Source: Stenopsyche tienmushanensis (taxonomy: Eukaryota > Arthropoda > Insecta > Trichoptera > Stenopsychidae). Taken from it: 64,000 bases of DNA. Of this stretch, positions 33,651 to 47,710 are shown one piece after another (the stretch's first letter is position 1; each line of letters begins with the position of its first letter). The DNA lies in contig WACJ01000402.1 in the NCBI GenBank assembly GCA_008973525.1, forward strand, positions 1,054,001 through 1,118,000, given 5' to 3'. A model generated the notes under the pieces. The model was not told the origin of the DNA. It made no database searches and saw nothing but the letters and a program-made list of their open reading frames with translations. A program made the position numbers and the translations under genes.

Positions 33651-36600
33651 TTACAGTAGAAGATATTTTCCCTTGGCCAAGACTCTCGGATGGCTTAAAT
33701 CTAAACTGCTTTATATTAGCATTTAACGATGTGATCTTGCTGTACTTGTAACATCGCACATAAGGCATTTGCAAGACTGACGAGAGGAAGCCGCATATCG
33801 TTCGGTGATCCTATTTGAATTGACGTCATGGACGTTATTCGATATGATTTTTGAAAACGTTGAACGTCATTTGCGAAAACTTTCAGTTCGCCATCGTTAA
33901 TTTGGTCAATCGTCAAAATGCATTCCAAAACGTGTCAAAGGCAAATTAATTGCAGGCGTGCGACACTGACGATGCATAATAATCCCTAAAGCGGTAAAAT
34001 AATTTCGAATAAATCAACGGCTAACAATGTGTCAACACTGCATCGACTGTTTGCATGTGCGTATCGCAAATCAAATAATGCAAGTAATGAACGATTCGGC
34101 CCGCAATATTACGGGAGCTCCCGGGAACGTGATGTTTCCTATGTCACGTGACGAATTGTGTGATCGGCGGCTTTGTGACAACGATGTATAGAAGCATAGG
34201 ATTATGATCGTTTAGTTTTGCTATAAATTCAAACCAAGGGAAGCATTAAATGCAAGGAATGCAGTGTCATTTTAAAGTGCATCTTCACTTGGAAATCGTT
34301 TGTTCCGGATGGAATGCTATGAAGATCTGAACGGACCGCCGATTGTGTCGGAAAACTAATAGGTCAGATTTCGATTCCGAATCTGTAAACAAAACGAAAG
34401 TATGTGAAGAAACACTGTCTGAAGAAAATAGTATTATTGTTGCATCTTCTAGTTATTCTTAGCCAATTTGGGAACATTTCGTCGCGTGTATGTAAATTAC
34501 ATCGTGCTGGTAGATATAATATATATGTCAGATTTAAATGATCAAGGATATGTTGTTGATGTAAATTATAGTTTAAATATGAACGATTTATCGCCATTCA
34601 GTTATGCACACAGTTCCATCATCAACGGTCCAAACGTTGCTCTTGTGACATCAAAGTGCAATGTCGCTGAAATGAGTGTGACAGACAGGCCGACTACGCG
34701 GATCGTTATTTACTGCGTGCATGAACGGGGTTGACCCAGATCGGGAAGGCAATGCTGCAGGGATGTGGCCTCGCACCACCCCCGGATGCATCGCCCGACT
34801 TTCTGCGACCCTCCCCCAATTTCGCCGATCTGTCTTCCGCGGATAATGCGAGGCGTCACATTCCCTTTGTTCGGGAGCAAATCCGATTCATCAGCGGCTT
34901 TTCGATAAAACAATCCCCGGGACGAAATTCAAATTCATTCCGCTCTCTCTTATCATATCTCTAATATTGCGGCATTAATTTTATGAATCATGCGTCGTGC
35001 TCGCTCGTCATTTTGGAGATTTCCTGCGAATGCTATATTACTCGGGACCCGCCTAGCCCAGAAGGCGATAAAGGGGGATTTTCGTGCTGGATTGCGTCGA
35101 TAAAAAAATAACGACTCATTCGGAAAACCAAAACTCCCTCATTATGCATGCGAAATAATGGGTATTTATTTGACAAAATTTGAAGGCACCGGTGCGCTTT
35201 CGTATGCGATTAAATCTCTGCCATGCGGGGAATATCTGTATTTCGAAATAGAACCAGAGGCGACGTATCCATCATTATTTTTATGTGCAGCAAAATGACA
35301 AAGGAGACGATTTAATCGGTCTTCGGGCCAGGTTCTTCCCTGACGCCCGAAGACTGGCTCTCTGGCAAACCGCCAGCCCGGAGGAGAGCCTTTAAATATT
35401 CATCCCGAGTCACCGCACCGATCGCCTATTCATCTCGCTCCACTTATGTAACGACACTATTGTTGCCGGGGACCGTTCGCTCCCTCCCCGGCGTGCCCCT
35501 CGACGCGTTCAACGCCTTATAAAATATACGATTCTTTCATTCATCCCCTATCGATGTTGATCCGCAGGCTATCCGTATAAATCCCATGTTATTACTCGGC
35601 TATCGGATAAGTTCCTTGAAAATGTTTGTACGCTTGGAGATGGAAAACTCGGACGGCCAATGAAATTAATGTCCCGCTTTGATGGCTTTGTTTTGAACAC
35701 TAACTCTTTGACAGACACACCTACAAATATATATGCAAATAAGGTCATGACTGCCGTAGCCGTCCTTGTTTTTGTATAGCTAGCATAGATTTAAAAAAAA
35801 ATCTGCATGACGATATGGGAATGCTTGTTGGCGTAGGGAAACTGGGTGCGCGATCTGTACGATAAAGGCTCCCACTTTGTCTTACCCAGACGACGCTCGC
35901 GTGTTCTAGTCGGCGTTGTTGCTCAGATTTGAGGCTCGCTCAAGGTTCTCCGTCGGACAGCAGGGTGCTGTTCCGAATAATATTTCTTCCCATCCATTAT
36001 TTCAGCCAGTAAGCCATGGAAGGCAATCTTACCCCATATTTTATATAATCAACGTCTATTATTCTGCCATATCAAGTAGTATAATAGAAAGGCGTCTGAA
36101 GTTTTCGATCTTGTACGGGGCGCATATACATTTAGGGCGTGAATTTAGACTGTTGACAAATTATTCCTATGTGTCACCATCCATTGCATCATAAACGAGA
36201 TAATGATCGCTTCAGAATGGCCATTTTGAAAGAATTTACACGCCCGTGGGCGTCGCTTTTGCTTACGGTCGGCGCTAACGACAATTTTAATTGATGCCGT
36301 CGCTTAATTTGATCGAGTTGTCTTTCGTAATAGTCGGTGGCTAATTATTCCCGTTTCGGCAGTCGTGTCAAACACCTCTCTTCACCCGTTCACACACAAA
36401 CGATCGGACTAGACAATATCACCCCCCCCAGATTCGAGAGGCGGCGGGTACATTTCTTTTTGTCCGCCGCTGTAGTGTTTGCTCCCACGCCAGATTTAAT
36501 TTATCTCTGCGAAGATGTTTTATTTGGTTTTTCTTTGGCTCTTTCGGGATACGTCTTCGAGTCTCTCGTACAATGCCGGCCGAACTAAAATCTCCTTTGA

Positions 36601-38062
36601 GATGTCTCCATCAAAAAGAAGATATCTCGACCTTTCGTTACTTATTTCTTCTTTCGAGTGCTGTTTGTAGTCCAAGCTCGTAGAATAAAACATTTCTGCT
36701 TCCGTGGGTCGAAATGTATTTTAATATTCGTTTTTTTAGCTCTCCCTTATCCTCGGGGGAATAATTTTGGTCTTTTAGATTCGCAGCAGTTGTTCAATTT
36801 TTTTCTCATCGTCGAACGTCATAGGGATCGATTTTTAGAATTTGCCCAAACACGCGCTAGCAACGGTTTCGACTATAAAAACCCTGACCCTTTACTGCGT
36901 GGTTTGATTGGAGGACGATATATTTTTTTACATTTGTCCCTTATCTTCACGAAAACGCTTTCGTTTTTTTCTCTTATTATTCCACAGGATCGACGCTTAA
37001 ACTATGTCTTCGGTAGTTAGTTTTACGTTTATCTTTCCATGCATTAATTTATGTTATTGCATAACAAGAAAAAATGTAATTTTCAACGGTGGATTTTTTA
37101 TCCCTACTGAAACGACTCCCTGTATTATAAAGTAAATTAGAAAAAAATCCATTATAAATCTAATTACGATGCACAGATGAGAAAGTCTCTCTTGCTTTCG
37201 GGATAAGTTTGTGATTAACAACTTTTTATTTTATGGTTATCTCGTTTACGACGGGAAAGTTGTATCCGGGAATAGGACGGTAAGGAGGGAACTTATACAT
37301 AAAACCCGTCGTTATTTTCGCATTGCCCCGGTATGAAAAGATTTAAGTGTGTAGGTTAGACCTAACCCTTTAACTGCTGACCCGTTGCTTTACGATTTAA
37401 TTTCGAGGCTTTATTTTTGTGTTGCGATGTGAAAAATCGCCGATTTGCCGGCGTTTCGTGCCCAGATCTTTATCCCGCGCGGCGCGAGGGATGATCGATG
37501 TGCGCGGTCCGCACGACACGCGTTATTACTCTTTTCTCTCAAGACATGTGACGAAAAAGCCCATGTGTTAATATCGCCTATAATTACATCACGAAAAGCA
37601 TGAATTAAATATGAAAAATTTGATAGAATACACACATAGCTGCAAAAAACGCTCCTTGTACGAGTGCTCGGAAGACCACAAAGAGAATCGATCGACGGGT
37701 CACATATGTCCCGTGCGTCCTGCTGTCGGATTAGCATGAAAAATAACGAAAGCCTATTTTATTTCTCGTATCGTACCTTTTTTATTTGCGAATGTACGTA
37801 TTGCACGTACGCGTACGTAGATCGTGATGAACTTTGTCAATTTTGCATGAGTTTCTTCAAAATTAATTCAGTTTGACAATCGCTCAAGTGTTGACATAAA
37901 TAACATTGAAACTCTCGATCTGTACGATTTTGCTCTTATGCGACGGGGGAAAATCCTCACATTTTAAAAGATCTCCAATTGAGACTTCTATGAGATGTTT
38001 TCTTTCTTCATAGAGTAGCTTCTCGTCATCTTCCACATACGGTCAAACCAGGACACGATTAT

Positions 38063-38445
38063 TTAACCCTGTCAGACCGGAAATCGTGAGACATAGACGG
38101 GTGTCTTGTGTCTTATCATACACTCGTGCATTGATGGCAAAGTCATACCGTAAAGGTACCCTTACACGTCTAAACATTCTCAATATATTTGTAGTAAGTG
38201 TTCATACTTATTATTCAACAAAAAATCGTATTCTAAAGAATATTTTAAGCGTCATAAAATTTAGGTATAATTAACTGAAATCGCTATCGTCGGGTAGCTA
38301 TTAACTTTTTCAAAAAAAATAAGATGACTTTCGTTCGTGTTGTCTTGAGAGCAGGCGTTTGTTTTGATAGTTAAGATATTCGCATCGTTCTTATCGTTGA
38401 CCAATTTTTTTATTCCCCTTTGACTGTTCTGGAGTGACGTCAAAG
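38063..38445 (-). mobile_element. Repeat family D, copy 1 (TTAA end at 38063)
   Basis: One end is TTAACCCTGTCAGACCGG (38063), a piggyBac-like start. The body includes CACTCGTGCATTGATGGCAA, ACGTCTAAACATTCTCAATA, GCGTCATAAAATTTAGGTAT, TCGTTCGTGTTGTCTTGAGA and, at the far side, TTGACTGTTCTGGAGTGACG. The copies at 47411 and 60311 are in the opposite orientation and share nearly all blocks. The far end does not finish in TTAA, so the call as a piggyBac-type element rests on one end. Confidence 0.55.
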
Positions 38446-38542
38446 AATCAGTCTATTGTCCAATAAAATAGAAAATAAAATGAAAATAAATATTAGTGAC
38501 TGAAAATCATCTGAACATATTTAACAAGAGATTTAACTGTTA

Positions 38543-39195
38543 TTAACACTTTGAGAACCGCGCTTTTTGGTGTGAAAATGCTGTGGGGGCCGCTCGTTTT
38601 AGGCAAATTTCGCAAGAAATCAAGACCTTTATAATAATTTACATATCTTTTTAACCTATGAGTGTATATACGTAAAATTTTCAGGTTATGTTCTACATAA
38701 TCAAAGGTATAGATATGTGATCTTCATTTTACAACTTTCAAGCAGTGGTTCTCAAACCAACGAAATACATTTTTTTTCTTTCTATAAATACTACTTGTTA
38801 TTTATATTTCATTTAAAATTTATTTACTACATGAGGGTGATAATACTTCGCAATTTTATGGAAGGACCGCCACTGGATATGTATATATCCTTTACTTCAG
38901 GATCGTCCAACCTTTTTTGTCTTGGGAGCTACTTTTCAATTTAAAATTGTCTTAGGATCGACTTCTAATATGATTCTTATAGGAAATTTATTTTCTTTCT
39001 TCAACCTTAAAACTCAAATTTATATACCCTTTATATCTGTAGAGACATCTGTCAACGAATAGTGAAATATTAGTGTCGGTAACATTTTTTTTTATGATGT
39101 TGTAGGCCTACGTTTTTACGCCAAATGGCGTCAGCGGTTCATAACGGTTGGGGAATTTTTACGCCAAAAGGCGTCAGCGGGTCTCAAAGTGTTAA
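38543..39195. mobile_element. piggyBac-like MITE, complete with TTAA duplication
   Basis: Left end TTAACACTTTGAGAACCGCG (38543); right end GGTCTCAAAGTGTTAA (to 39195), its inverse. This gives a 14-base terminal inverted repeat flanked by TTAA, 653 bases in all. Two GACGCC-TTTTGGCGT-like subterminal blocks lie near the right end (about 39115-39178). Inside, CAGTGGTTCTCAAACC (38744) resembles a hAT terminus and GGATCGTCCAACCTTTTTTG (38899) a second one, so a hAT fragment may be nested. No reading frame. Confidence 0.75.
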
Positions 39196-42100
39196 TAAAT
39201 GAAAGCAGTTGCTTAGAATACAAAAAATGCACATTTTGGAATAATAAATATGAGAGTGAGTTATAATTATCCGCCATATAGAATCCGAGATGATTTTTCA
39301 ACCCAGAGTCGCTTTCGGAGGACTAAAAAATCAATGAAACAAGATCAGGAGTTATTTCGCATGAACTGTAGGGAACTCAATCCGTCACGATTAATCAGTT
39401 TGGGCTTTTAAACCCTCAAAGAGGTAAGACACAATGTTGTGTCTGAAGTCCAGTGACTCATAAAAAGCGTTCTTACACTTTGAACTCAATGACAGACAGA
39501 CAAGAAGAGTGTCTTACGCGTTGAGTTTGGAAAGAAACAAATATGGAGAGATTATCTTGCAGGTCGGAGATTGTGAATGTGAGACAGAGACGGAGAGAGT
39601 ATGCATACATCGTACGATTGTATAGATTGTTAACCCAAATTTATCGACTAATAATGATGTGTGAATGATATAATGAATCGAAAGTGTTTGTTTACGCAAA
39701 AAAATACCGAATATTTTATGATATCGACAGTGTTTATTTATTTATGTACGCTGAGACAATGTTCATGTTGGCCATGTTCACGGACGTACTCCCGTTTCTG
39801 CATTAACGTACTCTCCATCCATTGCGTTTTTCCCTATTTTCCATTAGTAAATTGTTTGAAAGTCTATAATGTTTTTACATGATTTCGTGTATATCGTGGA
39901 TCTAGTTGCGTTCCTTTTTCTTTAGAAGGATTTCTTTGTCTTTGACTTTGGGAAACTTGTTGAATTTATACCAAGTTCAGCGTCGTTGATCAAAATAAAA
40001 TTACTTTTGTCGTGTCTTCATTTCGTTTGCAGCATTTGTTGAATGCCGTGTATTTTAGAATTTCGCTCATGTTAAATTTTTTATGTCGATGTGCGATTTG
40101 AACTTTTTTTTTGCCATGTGAGAAAATCGAGAAGGGGACGCTCCTCTGTTTTTAAGCGGCAATAAAACGTATCTTCCGAGAGTATTCAAACTGTTATTGC
40201 TCTTTGACCGAAAAAGCGAAAGTTTTCAAACAGGAGTAGACTGCGCCCCCCGATGTTCCGATATTTTATGATTTTTTTTCCGCACAGTGGCGCAGAAGCT
40301 TCTCCCAGTCGCGACACTCGTGCCCTCTTTCTTCCTGCCGAGCGACTCTGGCATCTGGGAAATGTGTCACGAGAGCGAAAAGTCGTGTCCGACGTCGGGT
40401 CGTCTGGGGGGGTCGGGAAAGGGTCGTAGCCTCGCTCGGATGTGCCACCTTGCGTATGCGTGTTCAGCTTCGAAACCTGGCTATTCCTTATTCCGACTTT
40501 ATTTATGCTTCTGTGATTCGGTATGCCCGGTCATGATCCTGCCATAACATCTTACGCGTGCACGATCGATTGGAGCAGAAGCGAAGATTCATATCGCGTT
40601 TTTTCTTCAGAAGACCTGCAAAGTTATGTTCTTCGTACGCATGTCTCCGACGGAGGGGGCGGCGGTAACCGTCGAAGATTCCGCCACCCGAATGCGAAAC
40701 CTTCAAATTATATTATGACGATAAATTGCCCCCCCGGCACTAATTGTCGTCGCTAATCCGAGCCACTCATTTGAACGGCTTCCGTGACGCTGTTCGTTTT
40801 AATCTTCACCGATCGAGTCCATTTGTTTTTGTCTTCCACCGCCGTAGCAACCCATCCATCGACCCTTCCCGGATCCGCGTTTCTGCGGCCGCCCGAATGC
40901 TCTTTTGCCAAACATCCCATTCGATGCATTAGCCGAGGCCATAAATTAATTTGCAATTTTAATTAACGTTCCGAAGTTATGTAAATCATTTTAAGAGTGT
41001 TTCGCGTTCGTCTACTACGTGGTAGTGTTCCTTTCATCGCTGCTGCATTCGCGCAGCTTGAGATGCCCCAGCGTCGAGTCGCAAACTTCGCAAGACTTAA
41101 TTAAAGCGACTACAAGTTTTCGTATTAAGCGTGACTTGTGATAATTTGAATGTTTGTATAACTCACCGCACACACAAACTTCTCGAATTAATATTACATC
41201 TCGCGACATTCATATATGCTCGGTTCAAAAATATTAGGGCCATCAGGAATTCCTCCAATGTTTTACGCTTAGAATAATTACCATCTTGCATGCAATTCTT
41301 TGCTTTCGTATTTTTATGAAATATCGATTTAGAACTGTACATATGTGCAAGCGGGGATGCTGTGGATGCAGCGCATCCCTTTAAATTCATATTAAAAATA
41401 TCTTCATATTTGTGGTTTGATTTATTTTTGAATATCGAAGTGCTTTCTTATATATATATATATGTACATCTTTTTTGATATTTCGAGTCTCCTGTCGGAC
41501 TCATGGACACGGAATAACTGCCGTCGCCTTGTATAGAATATGCCTTTTTCTTATTTTCATACGTATTCACTGAAATATGGGTATAAGTCTTATTAGTGAT
41601 TATTTTCTCTGCTTCCAATCATATTTGCGTCAATCACAATTTTGGACTAGATTTGTATAAATGAGAATTTCAGAACCACTCGATTTGCTTATTAACTCTG
41701 TGGTCAATTATCTTTCACGACTATGATAAGTGATGACGTCGACAAACAAAATAAATGCATACTTGTGCTACTTATTTTTGGCGCAAAGAATATTATATAT
41801 TGTCAGGTGGGAGTCATAAAAATGATTAAATATTGATATGTATGATGCAGACTCGAGACTTGACGTTGTACTCCTTACAAATAGCTCTAACATTATAATG
41901 TTAAATTAGCTGGTCGATGATAATTTCTTGTATTCCACTCTTCTGGGTGCTTATTTCGCTTGAATTTCGACCAGAAAACAATAACCCAGCGCCTTTTGTT
42001 CGGCTGTCGGGGCATAAACGGATACTGAGTTTATATAAAATTTATTGTGTTTTTGTTTCAACCCCTTTTTTTTACCCTTTTGCTCCGTTTTGTGATGATT

Positions 42101-42367
42101 ACGAACGCTTTTGTCTGAATTCGAGATAAATTTATCTCATTTATGAGATCGTCATGTGCCGGATTAAAAGATTGTGGACAATGAACTCGACAGAAGGCGC
42201 TTTACAGCGTATGCTTTTTATGCGTCGATATTTGTTATTCTGTTTGTATTCGTATTTTGAGTCAAATTCAAACAGCCTTCATACGAAGCTACGTTCTTTC
42301 CTTCTTTCACTCTCGAAGCGTTCATATTTTGAAGCGAGGCTTCTGTGAGTAAATTAATGTCTAAATG

Positions 42368-42912
42368 AAAGTCACGAAAAGTGAAACGCTTCCCCATCTT
42401 TGACTTCAAAACTTGAAGAGAGGTAACATAGGGAAAATCATTTGTGTCGCATAGGCCTGTCTTGCGCCGCGCTGTCTGTTAGTCTGAGCAGATTTAATTC
42501 GCCAGATTAACAGCGACATCTTCCATCTCTCTTTAGGTGCAATGTGCTATTTTAACAGCGCCATCTTCTGTGGCCGTGTGGGGACATTGCACTTGCAATT
42601 ACCGACCGATCGCTTCTTGTGCGTGCACCGTTGCCGGTTGGGTGGTGACGCTCAGGAGGCGGGAGTCGAGAAGAGGTCGATTGACCTCGGCTGCGGGAGC
42701 TCGTCCTTCTCGCAGTCAGATCTCTCTCTCGCGCTGAATAAAAAGTTACCTAGAGAAGAGAGTCCCGTCCGCCCCCATCCATTTGTCCGGCTGTACATGA
42801 TCTTATGGCCATCCCGACGAGCGCGCGGGAGCGAGGAGCCGTCCGAGGACTGCTCTGCTCCTACGTAACAGTAGCAAGCCCATTTTATTATGTATTACAC
42901 AATACACAGCAC
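42368..42912 (+). repeat. Repeat family B, copy 4, split by a family C insertion
   Basis: The left part (42368-42484) has GTCACGAAAAGTGAAAC and GCGCCGCGCTGTC. The right part (42866-42912) has TAACAGTAGCAAGCCCATTT then TATTATGTATTACACAATAC. Between them lies family C copy 4. The flanks join into an ordinary B layout when compared with copy 3, so C landed in B. Confidence 0.6.
42485..42865 (+). repeat. Repeat family C, copy 4, nested in B
   Basis: Begins inside the palindrome (GATTTAATTCGCCAGATTAA), so the first ~60 bases are missing. It continues through GCAATGTGCTATTTTAACAG, GGTTGGGTGGTGACGC, GCTGAATAAAAAGTTACC, CCCCCATCCATTTGTCCGGC, TGTACATGATC and CGAGCGCGCGGGAGC. The right limit is approximate. 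Confidence 0.65.
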
Positions 42913-44760
42913 AATGTCGATATTATTATTATTTTTTTTAAAAAAGGTAAAGGATATCGTTATTACTATCAATGGTTTTTAATGCAGGCGGTGAAAATGT
43001 ATGTTCCTTCTTAACTTCCCGTTTTTAAAAAAAATATGCAAAAAAATATTTTGAATAATCGCATTAAAATGGGACGCTAGGTGGGTGGGTAAACACCCTG
43101 AGGTATTCACTTTTTTTTATTGCTTTTCCTTAGCAAACTAAATACGCGAGAGCTGTGATCTGATATCCAAAGTTAAACCTAAGAGCATAAACTTCTTTTT
43201 AATTTATTTTTGCGCAAAATTCGTTAAATCTTCCGTGATAATAATTGTTCGCAAAGTTTGCCGATAGAACAGAACTTTTTTCTTACAAATTTCATTAGCA
43301 TGGAGAATTGTTGGTTTTTTTTAAAAAAAATTAATCGTCGGATTAATTGAGCTTGTGGCCCAAAAGCTCCTAAAGCTTTTTTCGATTTTTTTAAAATTTG
43401 CTTGTAATCCTTTCTATATTCAAACGAAGCTGCATTATACCGAAACGCGCAATTCGGGGGATTACCCTAATTTGAATAAAATACGTATGTAGTGTGAAAC
43501 TCAAGGGGCTTAATTAATTATTTATGAGCGTTCCGTGCTTCCAGCACGTATTCGGACGGACATCGATTTTAAAATAAACACCTTACGCCCAAAACATAAG
43601 TACTTATCGTACGACCTCATTTTATTTATATGCGCGTGTTTTATTTATACACGCCCGTCTTATTTATATCTCTAGTGGATGTTACGAATAAAAAAATCGC
43701 TGTGACCTTGAATTTTTCCCCATTGGATTATCTTCGGCCTTTTCTGATCTTGGAAGTTTCGTTTTTACTGCATTCACAGTTTTTTTCTGTAGGCACTTCG
43801 CCCCGGCCCGCTGCAAAAATTGACCCTTTTCCTTTGTGTTCGGAGGGTGTGCGTGTCGGGGCTCGGCGTCTGCAGGGCTGCCTCGGAGCCCCGGGGGTAG
43901 CCCGGGGGAGAAAATGACGTAGTCGCCACCCTCCCTACTCCTTTATAACGCCCGCCCTTCAGGGCCGACGCCCCCGCGCGCCGGAAAGAGTTGCGATAAG
44001 TGAATCTAATAGAAATTCTATCCCTTACGATCATTCATATTCATTTTCCTAAACGCGTTAATTTATTCACGACAAGTTTAACTAATTCTGAATAATTATC
44101 ATTTTGAGGCTTCGCATGTATAGAAAGGGGCTTCCGATTCGCCATGACGAAAGGAACGGGGCACAACAGGTAATTAGAGGGCTTTCATTGCCAAAAACGG
44201 CGTCCAGTCCGGAGAAAGGGTCCGCCGTATTTCTTTTCGGGTTGCTTCTTTCCTTTTTTGCCCGTTTGGAATTAATAGCCGAAGTCATCAGGGGCTCGTT
44301 TGTTTTGTTACGGAATAATCGGAATGCGTTCGAGGCAATTTAACGTTTTGTGCTTACGACGGCGTTTTTTAAATGACCCTTAGCATTTTTTAAATGTCCG
44401 AAATTATTGCCTCGCTCTTATCTCTCAATTTGGTTAACAGTCGAGTGAGCGAAAACGTTCCTGAGACTCCTCGAAATGACCGAATCACAAGTGGGTCCCT
44501 CATGAACACTTCTGGCGGATCGACCGCGTCGGGAAATATCAACTTCAGAAACAAGGAAACGCCTATGACGCACTCACGATTATTTGTACGCATGAGATCG
44601 ATTGTCGGAAATATCCATAATTGGTCAAGTATAGTTTTTTAAATCCTGAAGGATTCTTAGAAGGCAGAGTGTACGCATGCGTACTTTCAAGGTTCGCCGA
44701 TCGTTATTGACAGAATTTTGAAATGAAACTTGTATAGGCGCGGTAAAGCAAATTGGCTTA

Positions 44761-44866
44761 AACGTCACAGAAAGTGAAACTTCAAACGCTACGCACATGC
44801 ACAGCGCCGACTCGTATACATAGCATAAAGCAACCACTACACCAGTAGCAAGCCTATTTTATATAC
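44761..44866 (+). repeat. Repeat family B, copy 5
   Basis: AACGTCACAGAAAGTGAAAC, CTCGTATACATAGCATAAAG, CAACCACTACACCAGTAGCA and AGCCTATTTTATATAC. The middle is shortened and the ATTACACAA end is lost. Confidence 0.6.
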
Positions 44867-47410
44867 TGGCGAATACCCGGCATGCGTTGCAATGCCATAA
44901 GCGCTTAAAAATTATTTGGAAAGAAACGCAGTTCATGGTTTATTGCTTCAGGTCACGTGTAGCACGAGCCGAAGAGCTGGGATCCAAAAGCATATGCACA
45001 TTCGCTCTCGTCTCGAAGACCGACTTAACCACCATATAGCGCCTGCATCCTTTCTCTCTCCGTCCCCGCAGCTCAAACTTCATTTCACCAGACCAATATG
45101 CGCCAACATGGTACATCCATACAATATTTTTACTATGCCTATGTTATTCCCGCAAGCGTAAACAGTAATTTGACAAAGTTGTATCGCAATCGGATGTACG
45201 GTAATGCAGAGCATTACATATGATAATAAGATATACTAGTCTGTTAGTTGTCTTTAACGCAACATCTAGTGCTTTGGGTTGCACTCCCAATTTTCTATTA
45301 TTATCTGATGTAAGTTTGGATTGTTTGCTCTCGTATAGCTTAAACAAGTCGCGTGGTATGGATCATTAATGGACAGGGACCGCCTGCAAACCAACAACTC
45401 GTTGGCGATGGGACTCTTGTTTTGAGTTCATGGATCGCTTCCTATGACCGCTGGTTTATCCAGGCTCTCTGGCGTACTTCCAAATAATTATAGAATTGAG
45501 CGTATAATGAATACAAACAGAAGTGGTATCGTATTTTCGCCAATTTGGTCATATTTAATTTAAATACCGAAAGTGTCGTTTGTTTTCATTTTTCGAAGCA
45601 AAAATACCAAAGATCTGCGAAACGCGCTCATTAAAGTAGTACACGGTGTATTCATGCTTCGGAATTATATGACATAGCGTTTCCGAGAAAAGTTGTTTTA
45701 ACAACTGGCAGTTTCTCTGTAAACATTCGTGATGCATGTATATATAGATGTAGAAGAAATATAAATTCTGCTCATTTCCGCTACGAAGATGACTGTAGCG
45801 AGCTGGATTAGTAACAATGCTTTGAGAGAATCTATAGAACCTGGTCGCTGTATTGATACGATGCCATACGAACTGCAGCATGCCAATGCGTGTCTTTCAC
45901 AATAAAAATCAATTTCTCTCGGAACACATTGTCACAGGATAATCATATTAGATAGCAATCTCATATTCATTTTAGAAGCGATTTATCGTCGATCAATAAT
46001 CCATTGAAACGATTCCCTAATATAGTGAAATAGCGTGGTTTTATTATGGTGTATCATATCGGGGTTTCTCGACCGGTTTCTAGGTCCTGCGTTGCCTTCG
46101 TCGCTACGACAATCCTCGATTGTCGTTTTGTTCGGCTGCGGATACCGCATCAGGGGGTCATTCGAAGCGCGGGGCTCTTCGTACCGTTAACAAATTATAC
46201 GACCAGCTTTATTTTATTAAAATATTAATGGCGACATATTTCGATTTATGCAACAATGGAATAAAGTTGTGTTATGGATGGATATTGGATTGGTGCGAAC
46301 CCAGTGATTGCCATTACAAAATTCAGTAAATATTGAAAATTATATATTCCTTATAGAATATTAAAGTATCATATTTAAAAATATATGGCAAATAGTGTCG
46401 CACCAATGGGAGGTGGAATAGATTGATTCGGCGAGCAAATACAATTACATCTCGTGTGGGATTCCAATTAATTTATTTAGTTGAATCAATACGTCCTATT
46501 TTATTGCGAGCCCAGCAAACAGATGACGGCTCAATAAATACATTTTTTATTGCGTCCGAACGAAAGTCGTGGTGGTCGGGCGAGACTAAAAAGGGTGTCG
46601 TATTTCGGCCGGTGGAGAGACGATGACTAAGCAGTAATTGAAGTTACTCAATTCGGGGGAGAAACCTCGACGCTTCGATCGTGTAGCGCCTTTCAACTAT
46701 ATACAACACATTTCTACGGAAGCATTATATGGAAAAAATAGGATGTCTTTTTCGAACGTCGATATATGAAATTGGAATATTGCCAGGCGGGCGGCGATAA
46801 GGTAGCTCGCAATGAAAATTGTATTAAATTGTGAAAATTGTTTTCTGAACGAGGAGAATCGTCCCGATAGTTTGAGTCGAAATGCGGCGTGACTTTTGCT
46901 CCGACCTTTGTTTTAGCGACATATGTCCGTCCTCGTCGCTCTTATGGCGCTTGTAAAAATTTCATTGCTATGATTCATTCATGAATCATTTTCATTCATA
47001 AGGACGCATTTGTTGTTCATTACTCAACGAAAAATCCACTTCGTTTATATGTACGTTAATACCCATGAGTAATCGAATTTGTTGCGTCTATGCGTTTTTC
47101 TTCTTATTGCTTTCCATTTTTACTACCCAATAAATTCTGGAAAAACAGTCATAAATTATCATATGATATAAAGAATCATCCAAATATGACGCTTAGATGA
47201 CTTCAATAAATGTGTCCGGAGTTGATTCATGTTCGCATCGTTTACATACATTTATATTAGTGTAACTATTTCTTGTATGAGAACATTGCCATCCATTTTG
47301 ATATGGTTTTTCATGGCGTATGTACGAGGTGGTCAAGCCTTTCAAACCAAAGGGTTCAGCCCTTTTAAACCGGAGAACATACATGCTATGCTCTAATGTA
47401 AATCCACTTT

Positions 47411-47710
47411 ATCTATTATCTTAATTATCAAAACAAACGCCTGCTTTCAAGACAACACGAACGAAAGTCGTCTTATTTTGTTGAAAGAGCTTAATAGCGA
47501 TTTCAGTTAATTATACCTAAATTTTATGACGCTTAAAATATTCTTTAGAATACGATTTTTTATTGGATAATAGGTATAAACACTTACTAAAAATATATTG
47601 AGAATGTTTAGACGTGTAAGGGTGCCTTTACGGTGTGACTTTGCCATCGATGCACGAGTGTATGATGAGACGCAAGTCTCTGTTTCACGATTTTCGGCCC
47701 GATAGGGTTT
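47411..47710 (+). repeat. Repeat family D, copy 2
   Basis: Starts TCTTAATTATCAAAACAAAC, passes GACAACACGAACGAAAGTCG, GACGCTTAAAATATTCTTTA, TGAGAATGTTTAGACGTGTA, CTTTGCCATCGATGCACGAG and ends CGATTTTCGGCCCGATAGGG then TTTAA. High similarity to copies 1 and 3. Confidence 0.7.

Noticed and set aside
34720..34930. GC-richer patch with overlapping frames
   Set aside because: No motif, repeat or splice-site arrangement could be supported.
47193..47384. Frame containing RHEKPYQ and paired Cys/His, recalling C2H2 zinc-finger linkers
   Set aside because: The Cys and His spacing does not fit C2H2 fingers and only the HEKPYQ string matches; too weak.
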